Origin: Methanoculleus receptaculi
GTDB taxonomy: Archaea; Halobacteriota; Methanomicrobia; Methanomicrobiales; Methanoculleaceae
Direction of reading: 5' to 3'
NCBI RefSeq assembly: GCF_033472595.1
Contig: NZ_CP137642.1
Coordinates: forward strand, 1,783,384-1,847,383
DNA length: 64,000 bases
The position numbers were made by a program, and so were the translations under genes. The notes under the pieces are model-generated. The model had not been told where the DNA came from, did no database searches, and saw only the letters and a list, made by a program, of their open reading frames with translations. This document shows, piece by piece, positions 45,579-54,674 of the stretch; position 1 is the stretch's first letter, and each line of letters begins with the position of its first letter.

Positions 45579-45881
45579 ATGAAGTTACTTGAGTTTCACC
45601 GTGATGAGGCAAAAGACAGGGTGACTGTAACCTGCGCGGGCCGGGAGGTATCGGTCTACTCGCACTGTGCTTACTGCCGCTACTGTGCTGGTGTCCGGGT
45701 GGGCAGGCGGACAATGGAGACACCACAGCGTCAGGCGCTGAGTGGTGTCCGGCATGGCTCAAACCCGGATGAGAACCTATTAAACGCGGCCATGATGTTT
45801 AACTCACTCGTTCGGGACGGCACCGGTATTGAATGCGAGGACGAGGCTGGAGAGGGGTTCGCCTCGATGTACTACCGTTAG
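45579..45881 (+). CDS. Small unknown protein with HCxxCxxC motif
   Basis: A 100-residue protein with HCAYCRYC near residue 29, an arrangement that could bind zinc or an iron-sulfur cluster, and an acidic C-terminus. Basic residues surround the cysteines. No Shine-Dalgarno site is seen, but a TATA-like TCTTATTTC (about 45546-45554) lies near 30 bases before the ATG, which fits a leaderless mRNA. I do not recognise a family. Confidence 0.6.
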   Translation: MKLLEFHRDEAKDRVTVTCAGREVSVYSHCAYCRYCAGVRVGRRTMETPQRQALSGVRHGSNPDENLLNAAMMFNSLVRDGTGIECEDEAGEGFASMYYR

Positions 45882-45939
45882 AAGGGGCTAGCCCCCCGAC
45901 CTGCTCCTTTCCATATCGTATATCTATCGGCTTCTCCCT

Positions 45940-46461
45940 TTACTGCTTCTCCTCTGAGGGTTTCGGCCCGAACTCCTTCTGGATCTCTTCTCTGAACTTA
46001 GCATATCCGATCTCATCCATCTGATCGGCCAGCGGCCTGCCGCTCCAGGCACTCCGGTAGACCCAGTAAACGATGCGGTCGACCACCTCAACCACCTCCT
46101 CAGCGGTCTCGACTGTAACAAGTTCCCGCCCTGCGGCAGGAGAGGCCCCACGTCGACCGCCGACCGTGATCTGGTAATGGTCATACTCCGATTTCAGGAG
46201 ATGGTATGGGCAGGAATGTATGCAAACGCCGCACTGAACGCATTTGCTCTCATCAAGGACTGAGACACCGTTTTTAAGGGCAATGGCGTGCTGTTTGCAG
46301 TACTCCACGCAGGTGCCGCAGCCGGTGCAGAGGCCGGGAATGCGCAGAGGACGGATCCTGCCGATGATCCCGATGTCGTTTAGAAGCGGACTGTTGCAGA
46401 TGTAGGTGCAGCTGGATATGGCGATGCGGAGCCGTATCGGGAGTTCCCTCCCGAAGACCCG
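45940..46461 (-). pseudogene. 5'-truncated siroheme-reductase-like paralogue
   Basis: Only the C-terminal half of a protein like that at 47568-48446 remains. It reads from RVFGRELPIRLRIAISSCTYIC to the end PSEEKQ in one frame and is stopped upstream by a TGA at 46464-46462. The siroheme-site part shows substitutions (SCTYIC in place of GCPYMC), while the two ferredoxin motifs are nearly identical in DNA to the intact gene. The N-terminal half is missing; 46470-46561 shows no coding match. Confidence 0.85.
45962..46380. repeat. 419-bp direct repeat, copy 1
   Basis: This block matches 47587-48005 with only two base differences by eye (offset 1625). Homology continues beyond on the upstream side of the coding strand but drops to roughly 80 percent, and the coding tails differ. 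That sharp boundary suggests gene conversion rather than a simple recent duplication. Confidence 0.9.
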
Positions 46462-46561
46462 TCATCACCATCTCAGTCCCTCGACGGTCTCGGGTTCACC
46501 GAACGATTCTATCTGGTTTTGAGGAAGCAAGCGCTGGTGATGATCGTGGTGCCCTATCTGT

Positions 46562-46966
46562 TTATATCCCCGGGTTACCGATCTCGCTTTCGCACCATGT
46601 TACAACGCTCTCAGCGATAGCAACTGCCCGCTGGTATTCCTCCTCTTTGACTGGCGAAAGGAAATGCGGATACCGGGTCGTAATGGCGAACCGTGTTAGT
46701 TTCGCGGCTTCTTTCACGCGATCCGGCACGCAAATCCCGTTCATCATGATGATGGTAACAAGTGCGGCAAGATCGTGGACATACGGATACTCGATATGAT
46801 GAAGGATACAGACCGCCTTGAGCGCTTTTTCTGCTGCCTGCTGGGCGTTGAAGCAGAGATCTTCCAGGTAGACGGATGTATCGGCACGGCTCCTGGCAAT
46901 TGCAAGGTTTGAATGTGCCCGGTTTAACCATTCCCGTGGATCTTCAGGTTGAAACCTCTCCGGCAT
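46562..46966 (-). CDS. HEPN-domain protein (toxin or RNase partner)
   Basis: A 134-residue HEPN protein with the early WLNRAHSNLAIAR helix, FNAQQAAEKALKA and the late TRYPHF. It is the partner of the MNT nucleotidyltransferase gene, which it overlaps by 23 bases. In such pairs HEPN is usually the RNase toxin, and MNT neutralises it by AMP transfer to a tyrosine near the RxxxxH motif. The classical R-x4-6-H appears here as a compact RYPH segment. Confidence 0.88.
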   Translation of the reverse strand: MPERFQPEDPREWLNRAHSNLAIARSRADTSVYLEDLCFNAQQAAEKALKAVCILHHIEYPYVHDLAALVTIIMMNGICVPDRVKEAAKLTRFAITTRYPHFLSPVKEEEYQRAVAIAESVVTWCESEIGNPGI

Positions 46967-47288
46967 GGTAAACCTCGCGGCCCTGCTGGAGTGCAGGGTA
47001 TACTATAAAGTAAGGGGAATTCCGGAACCGCTCCATATCCAGGGAAGAGATAACAATAATATCGACGGCCTTGCCGATACCGATCAGGTTCATATAGATC
47101 TCTTCCGTGAGACTCCCGGCATCGAACTCACCGCTCTTTATCACGAGCAGATCGATATCGCTTGCCGGTCCCATCTCACCCCGCGCACCAGATCCGAAAA
47201 GAACTATCTTTTCCGGGTTTGAACAGGCAACAATCCGGCGGATAATCTCCTCCAGCACTTCCGGATCTACTGTCCCTTCTTTCATCAT
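46944..47288 (-). CDS. MNT-type nucleotidyltransferase (antitoxin)
   Basis: A 114-residue minimal nucleotidyltransferase with the GSGARGEMGPASDIDLLV motif (GS...DxD) and a third acidic position in VDIIVI. It overlaps the HEPN gene and would be translated first. The two form a type VII-like toxin-antitoxin module. They lie between two copies of a 419-bp repeat. Confidence 0.9.
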   Translation of the reverse strand: MMKEGTVDPEVLEEIIRRIVACSNPEKIVLFGSGARGEMGPASDIDLLVIKSGEFDAGSLTEEIYMNLIGIGKAVDIIVISSLDMERFRNSPYFIVYPALQQGREVYHAGEVST

Positions 47289-47352
47289 TTTTTCTTCACC
47301 AGCGAGACCGGTTTTGTATTCAGATTACCTATGCACTACGGCCCATGTATCT

Positions 47353-47378
47353 CGCTCATGCCGCCGTCGGCATGAGCG
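47353..47378. repeat. Perfect 11-bp inverted repeat
   Basis: CGCTCATGCCG and CGGCATGAGCG are separated by four bases. It lies about 65 bases upstream of the MNT start and past the 3' end of the siroheme-reductase-like gene. It may be a terminator or an operator. The rest of 47289-47567 holds no gene. Confidence 0.6.
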
Positions 47379-47567
47379 GGAGATGAACGCGGCGCCCCTT
47401 TATCGGGATCACCCCGCCCCGCGCACAGCCTGCCTTCATGTCAGAGGGGATCTGATATGATTGTATCGTATGCTGGGTAATGCATCAAACTCCCTGTAAT
47501 TTGTCCAGGCCTCATCAAGCCTATCGATTCAGAGAATGGGCATGATCTGATGGGATCTGACCGCCTC

Positions 47568-48446
47568 TCATTCCTCCGCCTGCTCCTTCGGCCCGAACTC
47601 CTTCTGGATCTCTTCTCTGAACTTAGCATATCCGATCTCATCCATCTGATCGGCCAGCGGCCTGCCGCTCCAGGCACTCCGGTAGACCCAGTAAACGATG
47701 CGGTCGACCACCTCAACCACCTCCTCAGCGGTCTCGACTGTAACAAGTTCCCGCCCTACGGCAGGAGAGGCCCCACGTCGACCGCCGACCGTGATCTGGT
47801 AATGGTCATACTCCGATTTCAGGAGATGGTATGGGCAGGAATGTATGCAAACGCCGCACTGAACGCATTTGCTCTCATCAAGGACTGAGACACCGTTTTT
47901 AAGGGCAATGGCGTGCTGTTTGCAGTACTCCACGCAGGTGCCGCAGCCGGTGCAGAGACCGGGAATGCGCAGAGGACGGATCCTGCCGATGATCCCGATG
48001 TCGTTCAAGAGCGGACTGTTGCACATGTAGGGGCAGCCGGATATGGCAATACGAAGCCGGATAGAAAGTACCTTCCCGAAGACACGCTCATCAATCTTTC
48101 TGGCGAGGTCGATAGTCTCGCAGTTGGCATACTTGCATCGCTCCGTACCCGGGCAGGCCATGATGTTGACAACCTCGTTCTGCTCCGCACCTAGCGGTGT
48201 GCCGTTCTTCTCAAGGGCTTTTGCAACCTTTTCAAAATTATCCGGCTTTACGTGCGGGATCTCCACGGTCTGGCGCATGGTGAGGTGGAGCGTGCCATCG
48301 CCGTACTTCTCGCTGATCTTTCCCAGTTGCCTGACCTGCGCCGCGGAAAGAACACCTGCCGGAATCCGAACCCGCACCGTTGCATATTCTGCATCCCGTT
48401 CGGTGATGATCCCTCCCCGGGAGTATAGGGTCTGTTCCTGCATCAT
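47568..48446 (-). CDS. Small siroheme reductase-like protein with two [4Fe-4S] domains
   Basis: A 292-residue protein. The N-terminal half resembles assimilatory/dissimilatory sulfite or nitrite reductase, with VRVRIPAGVLSAAQVRQLG and the siroheme-Fe-S cysteines in ACPGTERCKYA (C-x5-C) and SGCPYMC (C-x3-C). Two ferredoxin motifs follow: CTGCGTCVEYC and CVQCGVCIHSC. It is shorter than classic sulfite reductases and matches the small sirohaem proteins of methanogens, whose substrate is not settled. Two adjacent ATGs start it (48446 and 48443). Confidence 0.88.
   Translation of the reverse strand: MMQEQTLYSRGGIITERDAEYATVRVRIPAGVLSAAQVRQLGKISEKYGDGTLHLTMRQTVEIPHVKPDNFEKVAKALEKNGTPLGAEQNEVVNIMACPGTERCKYANCETIDLARKIDERVFGKVLSIRLRIAISGCPYMCNSPLLNDIGIIGRIRPLRIPGLCTGCGTCVEYCKQHAIALKNGVSVLDESKCVQCGVCIHSCPYHLLKSEYDHYQITVGGRRGASPAVGRELVTVETAEEVVEVVDRIVYWVYRSAWSGRPLADQMDEIGYAKFREEIQKEFGPKEQAEE
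47587..48005. repeat. 419-bp direct repeat, copy 2
   Basis: Partner of 45962-46380, in the same orientation. The two copies bracket the MNT/HEPN gene pair, so recombination between them would delete the pair and fuse the reductase gene with its paralogue. Confidence 0.9.
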
Positions 48447-48483
48447 TCTACAGTAGTAGATAACGCCAGGATAAAAAAGATGG

Positions 48484-49194
48484 TTATGCGAGAGCAAGGA
48501 GGAGGATGACACCGGCCCGGACTATCTCGTTTGATGCCCCAACGATATCCCCATTTACCCCGCCAAAGACCCTCCGGGAGAGCACAAGCATAAACGCGGT
48601 TATGGCGGCGGTGGCTGCAAGGGCAAGCACGAGAGCCAGCCGCGGCAGCGGCAGCAGGAATAGCGGAAGCGTCAGCAGGAATGCCGGGACCAGAAACCAG
48701 GGTTTTGCAAAACTATGGAGATAGGAATGCATACCCTCGCGAAACGGTCTACCGAGGGTCGTGAGCCAGGACATCGCGGTCTTGGCGCAGACCTCGGCGG
48801 TAAGTATGGTTAGAGGAATGTTTGCGACGGCCTGGAGCCCGGAAAACGCAAGGAGCGTGACGAGGATCCCCGCCGCAACAGCGCCCGCCCCTGTTGTCCG
48901 ATCGGTCATTGCCGCGATCCTCTTTTCCCGCCTGCCGTGGGCCATAAGTCCGTCGCCGAAGTCCAGCAGGCCGTCGAAGTGGTTGCACCCGGAGAGGAGG
49001 AGCACCGCGGCGATGGCGACGGCCGCTCCCACAGGGGGTGATGCTATCCAGAACGTGACAATGGCCGCTATCCCGCCGATGAGATAACCGGCAAGGGGGT
49101 AAAGGTAAGAACGGCGGGCGAAGTGCTCGAACTCAACCGGTCTGCCAAGAGGGAGGGATGTGCAGAACTGGAAAAGGGCAAGAACCGATCTCAC
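48484..49194 (-). CDS. cobS: Cobalamin-5'-phosphate synthase
   Basis: A 236-residue membrane protein with about six helices. GCNHFDGLLDFGDGLMAHG carries the acidic metal-binding motif, and DRTTGAGAVAAG is also typical. It joins adenosylcobinamide-GDP to alpha-ribazole phosphate. The GTG start overlaps the cobZ stop (GTGA). Confidence 0.95.
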   Translation of the reverse strand: MRSVLALFQFCTSLPLGRPVEFEHFARRSYLYPLAGYLIGGIAAIVTFWIASPPVGAAVAIAAVLLLSGCNHFDGLLDFGDGLMAHGRREKRIAAMTDRTTGAGAVAAGILVTLLAFSGLQAVANIPLTILTAEVCAKTAMSWLTTLGRPFREGMHSYLHSFAKPWFLVPAFLLTLPLFLLPLPRLALVLALAATAAITAFMLVLSRRVFGGVNGDIVGASNEIVRAGVILLLALA

Positions 49195-49634
49195 ACCGAT
49201 CCCATCGACTCACTGTAGAGGCGCGATGTGCAGCCAGCGATCAGCCCGGCGACGGCGTCATCCAGGAACGGCCCGAGTTTGCTTAAGATCCCCGGTTTTT
49301 TCTGGTCGTAGCGGGTGAACTCGAACCGCGCGTATGTCCCCCCGATCACCTCGGCGATAGCCATCCCGATGATCTCGTCCGAGAGGAGGAAGACCGGATC
49401 GTCGGCGATCTCGGAGTTCTTCCGCTTCCAGTAGAGTTCATCCTCGAGCAGAATGGCGCCAAGGAGAAGCGAGGATACGTTTGGGTCATCGAGAACCTGC
49501 CCGATCTTCGCATCCAGCCTGCCTGCGGCCTCATCCTCATCTATCCCGTGGGGGATGTAGAGTTCCATTGCGGAAGCGATGATATCTCTCCTTGCGATAC
49601 CCTTCTCTTCCAGCCTGCGCTCGATCTCGAACAT
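49191..49634 (-). CDS. cobZ: Alpha-ribazole-5'-phosphate phosphatase CobZ
   Basis: A 147-residue protein of the PgpA-like fold. Seen are GAILLEDELYWKRKNSEIADDP and GGTYARFEFTRYDQKKPGIL, as in the archaeal CobZ characterised in Methanosarcina. It dephosphorylates the cobalamin precursor, substituting for bacterial CobC. It overlaps cobS and is divergent from cobT. Confidence 0.88.
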   Translation of the reverse strand: MFEIERRLEEKGIARRDIIASAMELYIPHGIDEDEAAGRLDAKIGQVLDDPNVSSLLLGAILLEDELYWKRKNSEIADDPVFLLSDEIIGMAIAEVIGGTYARFEFTRYDQKKPGILSKLGPFLDDAVAGLIAGCTSRLYSESMGSV

Positions 49635-49959
49635 TGTTCATGTATTGAGCCCGGCGGGTATTTCCGCGTTTGGATATGGTGTTTGCGATAACATTCCGGA
49701 GGATGGCTGCCTCGTGGGGGGTGGCTGTTCGCCAGGCGTTCAGGTGTGGGCCCGGGCTGCCCTTTTGGGGGGAGGAAGATGCTCACGGTCTCCCGCAGAG
49801 CAGAGAGCCAGCCCCCCGGAGGATGCAAGGTTACGACCCCGGGCCCCCATCACCTCCGGGCAATTGTGCGCCCTGGCAACGGTTGTGCCGGAGACCCGCT
49901 GCCCTGAGCCACCCTGCCGGCAGCAACCTCTTCTATCCTCCAGCACCCACTCTGTACTG
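49635..49959. other. Gene-free interval between cobZ and cobT
   Basis: No coding pattern or RNA motif is recognised. G- and C-rich runs occur at 49767-49773 and 49808-49815. The cobT start has no clear Shine-Dalgarno site. Confidence 0.4.
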
Positions 49960-50976
49960 ATGTCTAACCCGTTCCTCTCTGAAGACCCGGGGATACGGCC
50001 TCGCCGCCCGATGATGGCGGTGGTGCTTGGAAACACCATGCTATCAACCGTTCCCGGCATATCGGGTGCAGGGCCGACACCGGAGAAGACGCTGCTAACG
50101 CCGGTTCTGGATGCAGAACTCATCACGAACGGCGCGATCACGAGCATGCCGGCCAGGCCCAACACCCCCACGGGGTGCCCAACACCCGCCTCCATCACCC
50201 GGTCGATGATGGAACTGACCGGGCTATCCCCCATCTTCATCAACTCCGGGCTTGCACACACACCCACCGTTCCCTGTCTGGACGTCTACGGGAGACCCGG
50301 CGGCGATCCCCGCCGGGAAGATGCGGTGCCGGATGCGCCGCTCCTCTTTGAACGGGGGGAGGCGATCGGCCGGATTCTTGCAAACTACAGCGACCTCCTG
50401 ATGCTTGGCGAGTGCGTCCCCGGCGGGACGACCACCGCCCTCTGCGTCCTGCGGGCGCTCGGATACGACGCATCGGTCAGCAGCGCCTTCCCGAGAAACC
50501 CCCTTGACCTGAAGGAGGCCGTCTGTCGTGAGGTGTTCACCAGGATCCGGGAGACCGGGGTGGAGGAGCCCGTGGGTATCCTCCGCGCCGCTGGCGACCC
50601 CATGATGCCAGTCGCTGCAGGGATCGCGAGCACATACTCCGGTGAGATAATCTTTGCCGGCGGAACCCAGATGCTGGCCGTTGCGGCCGTCCTGAAAGCC
50701 CTGGGACGGAGGGTGCCGCACCTTGCGACAACGGTCTATGTCAGGGACGATCCCTCCGCAGGGTTCAGCCGTTCCGTAGCCGAAGTCGGCACCACCGCCT
50801 ATTACGTTGACCCGGACTTCAAGAATATCGGCCACCCAGGACTTGCCCGATACTGTATCGGCGAGGTGAAGGAAGGGGCGGGTGCCGGCGGAGCCATGGT
50901 GCTTGCATACCTCATGGGCCACAGACCGGAGGAGATCTCACGAAAAATACTCGATTTTGTAATGAAGTATGCCTGA
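49960..50976 (+). CDS. cobT: Nicotinate-nucleotide-dependent phosphoribosyltransferase (archaeal CobT)
   Basis: A 338-residue protein of the archaeal CobT (UPF0284) type, with VVLGNTMLSTVPGISGAGPTPEKTLLTP and GECVPGGTTTALCVLRALGYD. It activates the lower ligand base for cobalamin. Homologues begin shortly before RRPMMAVVLGN, supporting the ATG at 49960. Confidence 0.92.
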   Translation: MSNPFLSEDPGIRPRRPMMAVVLGNTMLSTVPGISGAGPTPEKTLLTPVLDAELITNGAITSMPARPNTPTGCPTPASITRSMMELTGLSPIFINSGLAHTPTVPCLDVYGRPGGDPRREDAVPDAPLLFERGEAIGRILANYSDLLMLGECVPGGTTTALCVLRALGYDASVSSAFPRNPLDLKEAVCREVFTRIRETGVEEPVGILRAAGDPMMPVAAGIASTYSGEIIFAGGTQMLAVAAVLKALGRRVPHLATTVYVRDDPSAGFSRSVAEVGTTAYYVDPDFKNIGHPGLARYCIGEVKEGAGAGGAMVLAYLMGHRPEEISRKILDFVMKYA

Positions 50977-51015
50977 GGGAAGGACTATTACCCTTTTACG
51001 TCCATTTATTAAGCA

Positions 51016-51570
51016 ATGCTTCCACTCTATGTGGTCAATAACCATGGACAGTTCAACCACCTGATCCTCCGGACACTCCGCGATATGGATATAGAGGCCG
51101 GGATGATCTCGAACATGACGCCGCCTGACGAGGTCGCCAGCGGCTGCCGTGGAATCATCCTTGGCGGCGGACCCACCTTGGAACGCGCCGGTCTCACCGG
51201 CGACTACCTCGACCTCGATATCCCGGTCCTCGGGATCTGCCTCGGGCTGCACATCATCGCAACAGCGCGTGGAGGCGCGATCCGCCGGGGTGCGAGCGGA
51301 GGTTTCGGGGGGGTTGAGGTGGAGGTCCTGGAACAGGATCCTCTCCTCCAGGGCTACCCCGAGAGGATGCAGGTATGGGCTTCGCATGCAGACGAGGTCT
51401 CGGTGGTGCCGGAGGGGTTTCTCCGGGTTGCAAGATCGGCCATCTGCGATGTGGAGGCTATGGTCTCTCCAGAAGAACGCCTCTACGGGATCCAGTGGCA
51501 CCCGGAGGTCAGCCATACTTTTAACGGCCGACTTTTATTCGAGAATTTTGATAGGATATGCTCGGAGTAG
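51016..51570 (+). CDS. guaAA: GMP synthase, glutamine amidotransferase subunit
   Basis: A 184-residue class I amidotransferase subunit. GICLGLH holds the catalytic cysteine and GIQWHPEVSHT the His/Glu. In archaea it pairs with a separate synthase subunit to convert XMP to GMP. It overlaps the next gene by 13 bases. Confidence 0.95.
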   Translation: MLPLYVVNNHGQFNHLILRTLRDMDIEAGMISNMTPPDEVASGCRGIILGGGPTLERAGLTGDYLDLDIPVLGICLGLHIIATARGGAIRRGASGGFGGVEVEVLEQDPLLQGYPERMQVWASHADEVSVVPEGFLRVARSAICDVEAMVSPEERLYGIQWHPEVSHTFNGRLLFENFDRICSE

Positions 51571-52100
51571 ATGAGATCGCAGAACGACTCGGGTCGATAG
51601 GCTTCTGCTGCAGGGAGTGTGGCAGGTGTTGCCAGAGGGTCGGGGAAGACTCAAACCTTGTGCTGGTGGGCGCCGCTGAACTTCGTGAGATCATGGCTGC
51701 TACCGGGATGAAGAGGGAAGAGATTGTTGAGCCCTACCCGGAGTTTATCAGAGCAGGAAACGGTGGTGAGTACACCCTGGCCTGGTGCCTTCGGCGAACG
51801 CTCGATGCGTGTATCTTCCTCAAGGATGGCCGGTGCTCGATCTATGAGCATCGTCCGTGGATCTGCCGCACCTACCCTTTCATGCTGGTCGATGATGACC
51901 TGATTATCTCGGAATGCCCGGGTCTCGGCGCTTCCATATCCCCCAGCGCTGCACGCGATGCTGCTGCCGATCTCTGCAGGCGCCAGGCCGCGGAGGCCGA
52001 GGAGGAGGCAGAGATCCGCGAAATCTTTCGGGAGACGGAGATTCCACCGGGAAAGAGGGTCGTGATCGATAGTGAGGGCATGAAGGTGCTCGATGGCTGA
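51558..52100 (+). CDS. YkgJ-family cysteine cluster protein
   Basis: A 180-residue protein with FCCRECGRCCQRVG at the N-terminus and CIFLKDGRCSIYEHRPWICRTYPF in the middle, the cysteine pattern of the Fe-S or zinc YkgJ family. Function is unknown in archaea. It is coupled to guaAA upstream (13-base overlap) and to the TraB gene downstream (8-base overlap). Confidence 0.9.
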   Translation: MLGVDEIAERLGSIGFCCRECGRCCQRVGEDSNLVLVGAAELREIMAATGMKREEIVEPYPEFIRAGNGGEYTLAWCLRRTLDACIFLKDGRCSIYEHRPWICRTYPFMLVDDDLIISECPGLGASISPSAARDAAADLCRRQAAEAEEEAEIREIFRETEIPPGKRVVIDSEGMKVLDG

Positions 52101-53292
52101 GATCCGTCTCGTCGGGACGGCGCACGTCTCGCAGAGGAGTGTCGAGGAGGTAAGATCGGCCATCGAGGAGTTCCAGCCCGATATCGTCGGTGTCGAACTC
52201 GATCGGGGCAGGTTTATCTCACTCACCGAGGAGACGGCCGAACCATCGGTGACGGAGATCCTGAAGAGCGGGAACTTCGGCCAGATCCTGCTCCAGTGGA
52301 TACTCACATACATCCAGCAGCGTATCGGCGCTGAGACAGGGGTTAAACCCGGTTCCGAGATGCTTGCCGCCATCGAGGAGGCGCGCGCGCACCAGAAACC
52401 CGTGGCATTCATAGACCGCGATATCAGGATCACGCTCTCCCGATTCTGGGGTCTGATGGGGATCCGGGAGAAGATCAGGCTCGTATGGGCGCTCCTCTAC
52501 TCACTTGTGAGCGTCGATCACCAGGAGCTTGAGATCGACGAACTCACGGATCAGGATGTGGTAAGCGTCGCGATGGAGGAGTTCCGGAAGTTCTCCCCGC
52601 GGGGCGCTCAGGCACTGATCGATGAACGGGACGCCTACCTTGCCCACCAGATCCTGATGCTTGCCAGGCGCTATGACCGTGTTCTGGCGATCATCGGTGC
52701 CGGGCACATCAGGGGGGTGCAGCGCTACCTTGACGCCCCGGAGACGCTGCCGCTGTTATCTGACCTGACCGCCGAAGTGAAGAAAGGACTGCCGTGGGCA
52801 AAGATCCTGGGAGCGGGTGTCACCATCCTCTTTCTCCTCCTGATCGCCGCGATAGCCTTCTCGGGGGTTGGACTGGATGTCCTGCTGACCGCCATCATAT
52901 ACTGGGTGGTGATCAACGGTCTCCTGAGCGCCGCATTCACGTTTATAGCCGGCGGGCACCCACTCTCGGCGGTCACGGCGTTTGCCGTCTCCTGGATGAC
53001 CTCGCTCAACCCGCTGCTTGCGGCGGGATGGTTTGCGGCCATCGTCGAGGCGAAGATAAGGAAACCTGCCACCGGGGAGATCAGGCAGATAATGGAGGCC
53101 GGAACCTTCTCCGAGATGCGGCGGATCCCGCTATTCCGGGTGGTGCTGGTCGCGGCTCTCGCGAACATCGGGAGTTCAATCGGGGCTTTCGCCTACTTCC
53201 TCTTCATCTTCCCGGTCCTCGGGATCGATCCGTCGGTGGTCATCGGGGATGGGTTGTCGAATATGCTTCAGGCGATAGCGGGTCTCCTCTAA
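52093..53292 (+). CDS. TraB/PrgY-like protein with C-terminal membrane domain
   Basis: A 399-residue protein. The N-terminal TraB domain has LVGTAHVSQRSVEEV, VGVELDRGRF and the late IIGAGHIRGVQRYL. The C-terminal ~150 residues carry four to five membrane helices. TraB proteins are related to proteases of the TIKI type that process peptides, and some block pheromones. The role in archaea is unknown. Confidence 0.9.
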   Translation: MAEIRLVGTAHVSQRSVEEVRSAIEEFQPDIVGVELDRGRFISLTEETAEPSVTEILKSGNFGQILLQWILTYIQQRIGAETGVKPGSEMLAAIEEARAHQKPVAFIDRDIRITLSRFWGLMGIREKIRLVWALLYSLVSVDHQELEIDELTDQDVVSVAMEEFRKFSPRGAQALIDERDAYLAHQILMLARRYDRVLAIIGAGHIRGVQRYLDAPETLPLLSDLTAEVKKGLPWAKILGAGVTILFLLLIAAIAFSGVGLDVLLTAIIYWVVINGLLSAAFTFIAGGHPLSAVTAFAVSWMTSLNPLLAAGWFAAIVEAKIRKPATGEIRQIMEAGTFSEMRRIPLFRVVLVAALANIGSSIGAFAYFLFIFPVLGIDPSVVIGDGLSNMLQAIAGLL

Positions 53293-53371
53293 GCCCCCAA
53301 CCTGTTGCGGGAACGCAGCATCCAATCCCGTTCCCCAAGGTATTTAGGCCTGGAATACCCACAATCGTTGT

Positions 53372-53902
53372 ATGAGCTCGATTGGTGGAGCGGTTAACCT
53401 TGCTGTCACGGTGATCCGGAGCAGACACAGCGTGCGGAAGTACAAAGACACGCCCATAGATGACAAGATTGTGAAAGACGCCCTTGACTGCGCGCACCTT
53501 GCGCCGACCGCAAGAAACGAGCAACCCTGGCTGTTCGGGGCGATCCGCGACCGCGATACGTTGAAGGCGATCGCGGGCCTGGCCGATAACGGCCGGTTCA
53601 TCGCCAATGCTCCAATCTGTTTTGCAGTCTTCGGGAAGAAGGACGCTAAATACTACCTGGAGGACTGCTGCGCGGCAACGATGCAGCTCATCCTGGCGCT
53701 CCAGGGATGGGGTGTCGGGTCATGCTGGGTCGCGGGGGCAAAGAAGGACTATGCCGAGGATGTCCGGAAACTTCTGAACGTTCCGGAAGACTACACCCTC
53801 GTCTCGCTGGTGCCGGCGGGATACCCGGAGGAGATATCGATCGCGAAGAAGAAACCCCTCGACGAGGTTACATTCTTCGATCGATACGAAGAAGAGGAGT
53901 AA
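53372..53902 (+). CDS. Nitroreductase-family flavoprotein
   Basis: A 176-residue FMN protein with VIRSRHSVRKYKDTPI at the start, LAPTARNEQPWLF and GWGVGSCWVAG. It would reduce nitro or quinone substrates with NAD(P)H or F420H2. It stands alone. Confidence 0.92.
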   Translation: MSSIGGAVNLAVTVIRSRHSVRKYKDTPIDDKIVKDALDCAHLAPTARNEQPWLFGAIRDRDTLKAIAGLADNGRFIANAPICFAVFGKKDAKYYLEDCCAATMQLILALQGWGVGSCWVAGAKKDYAEDVRKLLNVPEDYTLVSLVPAGYPEEISIAKKKPLDEVTFFDRYEEEE

Positions 53903-53973
53903 GCCAGCACCTTTTTACCCGAAAGACCTGATTCTGCGGCCAGGGGTGCAGGTATACCATTCGCAACGCAGAT

Positions 53974-54531
53974 TCAGGTCTCAGTCTGTTTTGCCGGGCA
54001 GTAGGGGCAGAGAGCGTTCTCGACATCGTTGGCCTTATCCCTGACAGGACAGAGGTATTCTCCGTTCCTGATCTCGACCATGAACCCGCCGGGAAACGGC
54101 GTCCCTACCGGGTGAGCGGGGAGGTCAAGGACAAAGATGTTAAAGGCGGCAAGGAGGAAGTAGAGGAGTTCGAGGTGCTGTTCATCCTCTTCTCCGGCAA
54201 GGCACGTCCTCTCGACCATATCGCAGAACTCCTCGTATTCAGGGGGAAGCGGTTCTCCCCCGACCCGAAGCCTCCCCTGGCGAATGGTAGAGATGAGGGC
54301 ATGGTGCGTATCAAAGACCTGCTCCACCAGCCTCGGATACAGCCGCTGCCGGTAGGCGGGTGGGACGAACCTGAGGTCGCGCTCAACCCTACCCCGCACC
54401 GCCTGCAGGTCAGATAGCGAGTAGCGGGATACCTCCTGGTAGAGGATCTCTGCAAGTTCCGCGCGGGTTTTTGCTGACCTCAGACGGGTGCAGACCCGGC
54501 GTACATTCTCTTTTCCCTTCTCCGCGCTCAT
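53974..54531 (-). CDS. DUF2115 (UPF0305) protein
   Basis: A 185-residue archaeal protein with FNIFVLDLPAHPVGTPFPGG near the C-terminus and cysteines in the tail (CPVRDKANDVENALCPYCPAK). It matches the DUF2115 family found in methanogens, whose role is unknown. The cysteine tail might bind a metal. Confidence 0.85.
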   Translation of the reverse strand: MSAEKGKENVRRVCTRLRSAKTRAELAEILYQEVSRYSLSDLQAVRGRVERDLRFVPPAYRQRLYPRLVEQVFDTHHALISTIRQGRLRVGGEPLPPEYEEFCDMVERTCLAGEEDEQHLELLYFLLAAFNIFVLDLPAHPVGTPFPGGFMVEIRNGEYLCPVRDKANDVENALCPYCPAKQTET

Positions 54532-54674
54532 TGCGTCACGAATACACTTTGATCATCAAACCGTATCAGTCCTCCCCCCAGAGCAGCGCGGTAGAAAATA
54601 TTTATGAGTAGAAGAAGGAAATTTCTTTCCATGCACTGTAGACGAGTATCTGTTCCGGTTCCGGAGGCCGCCGG

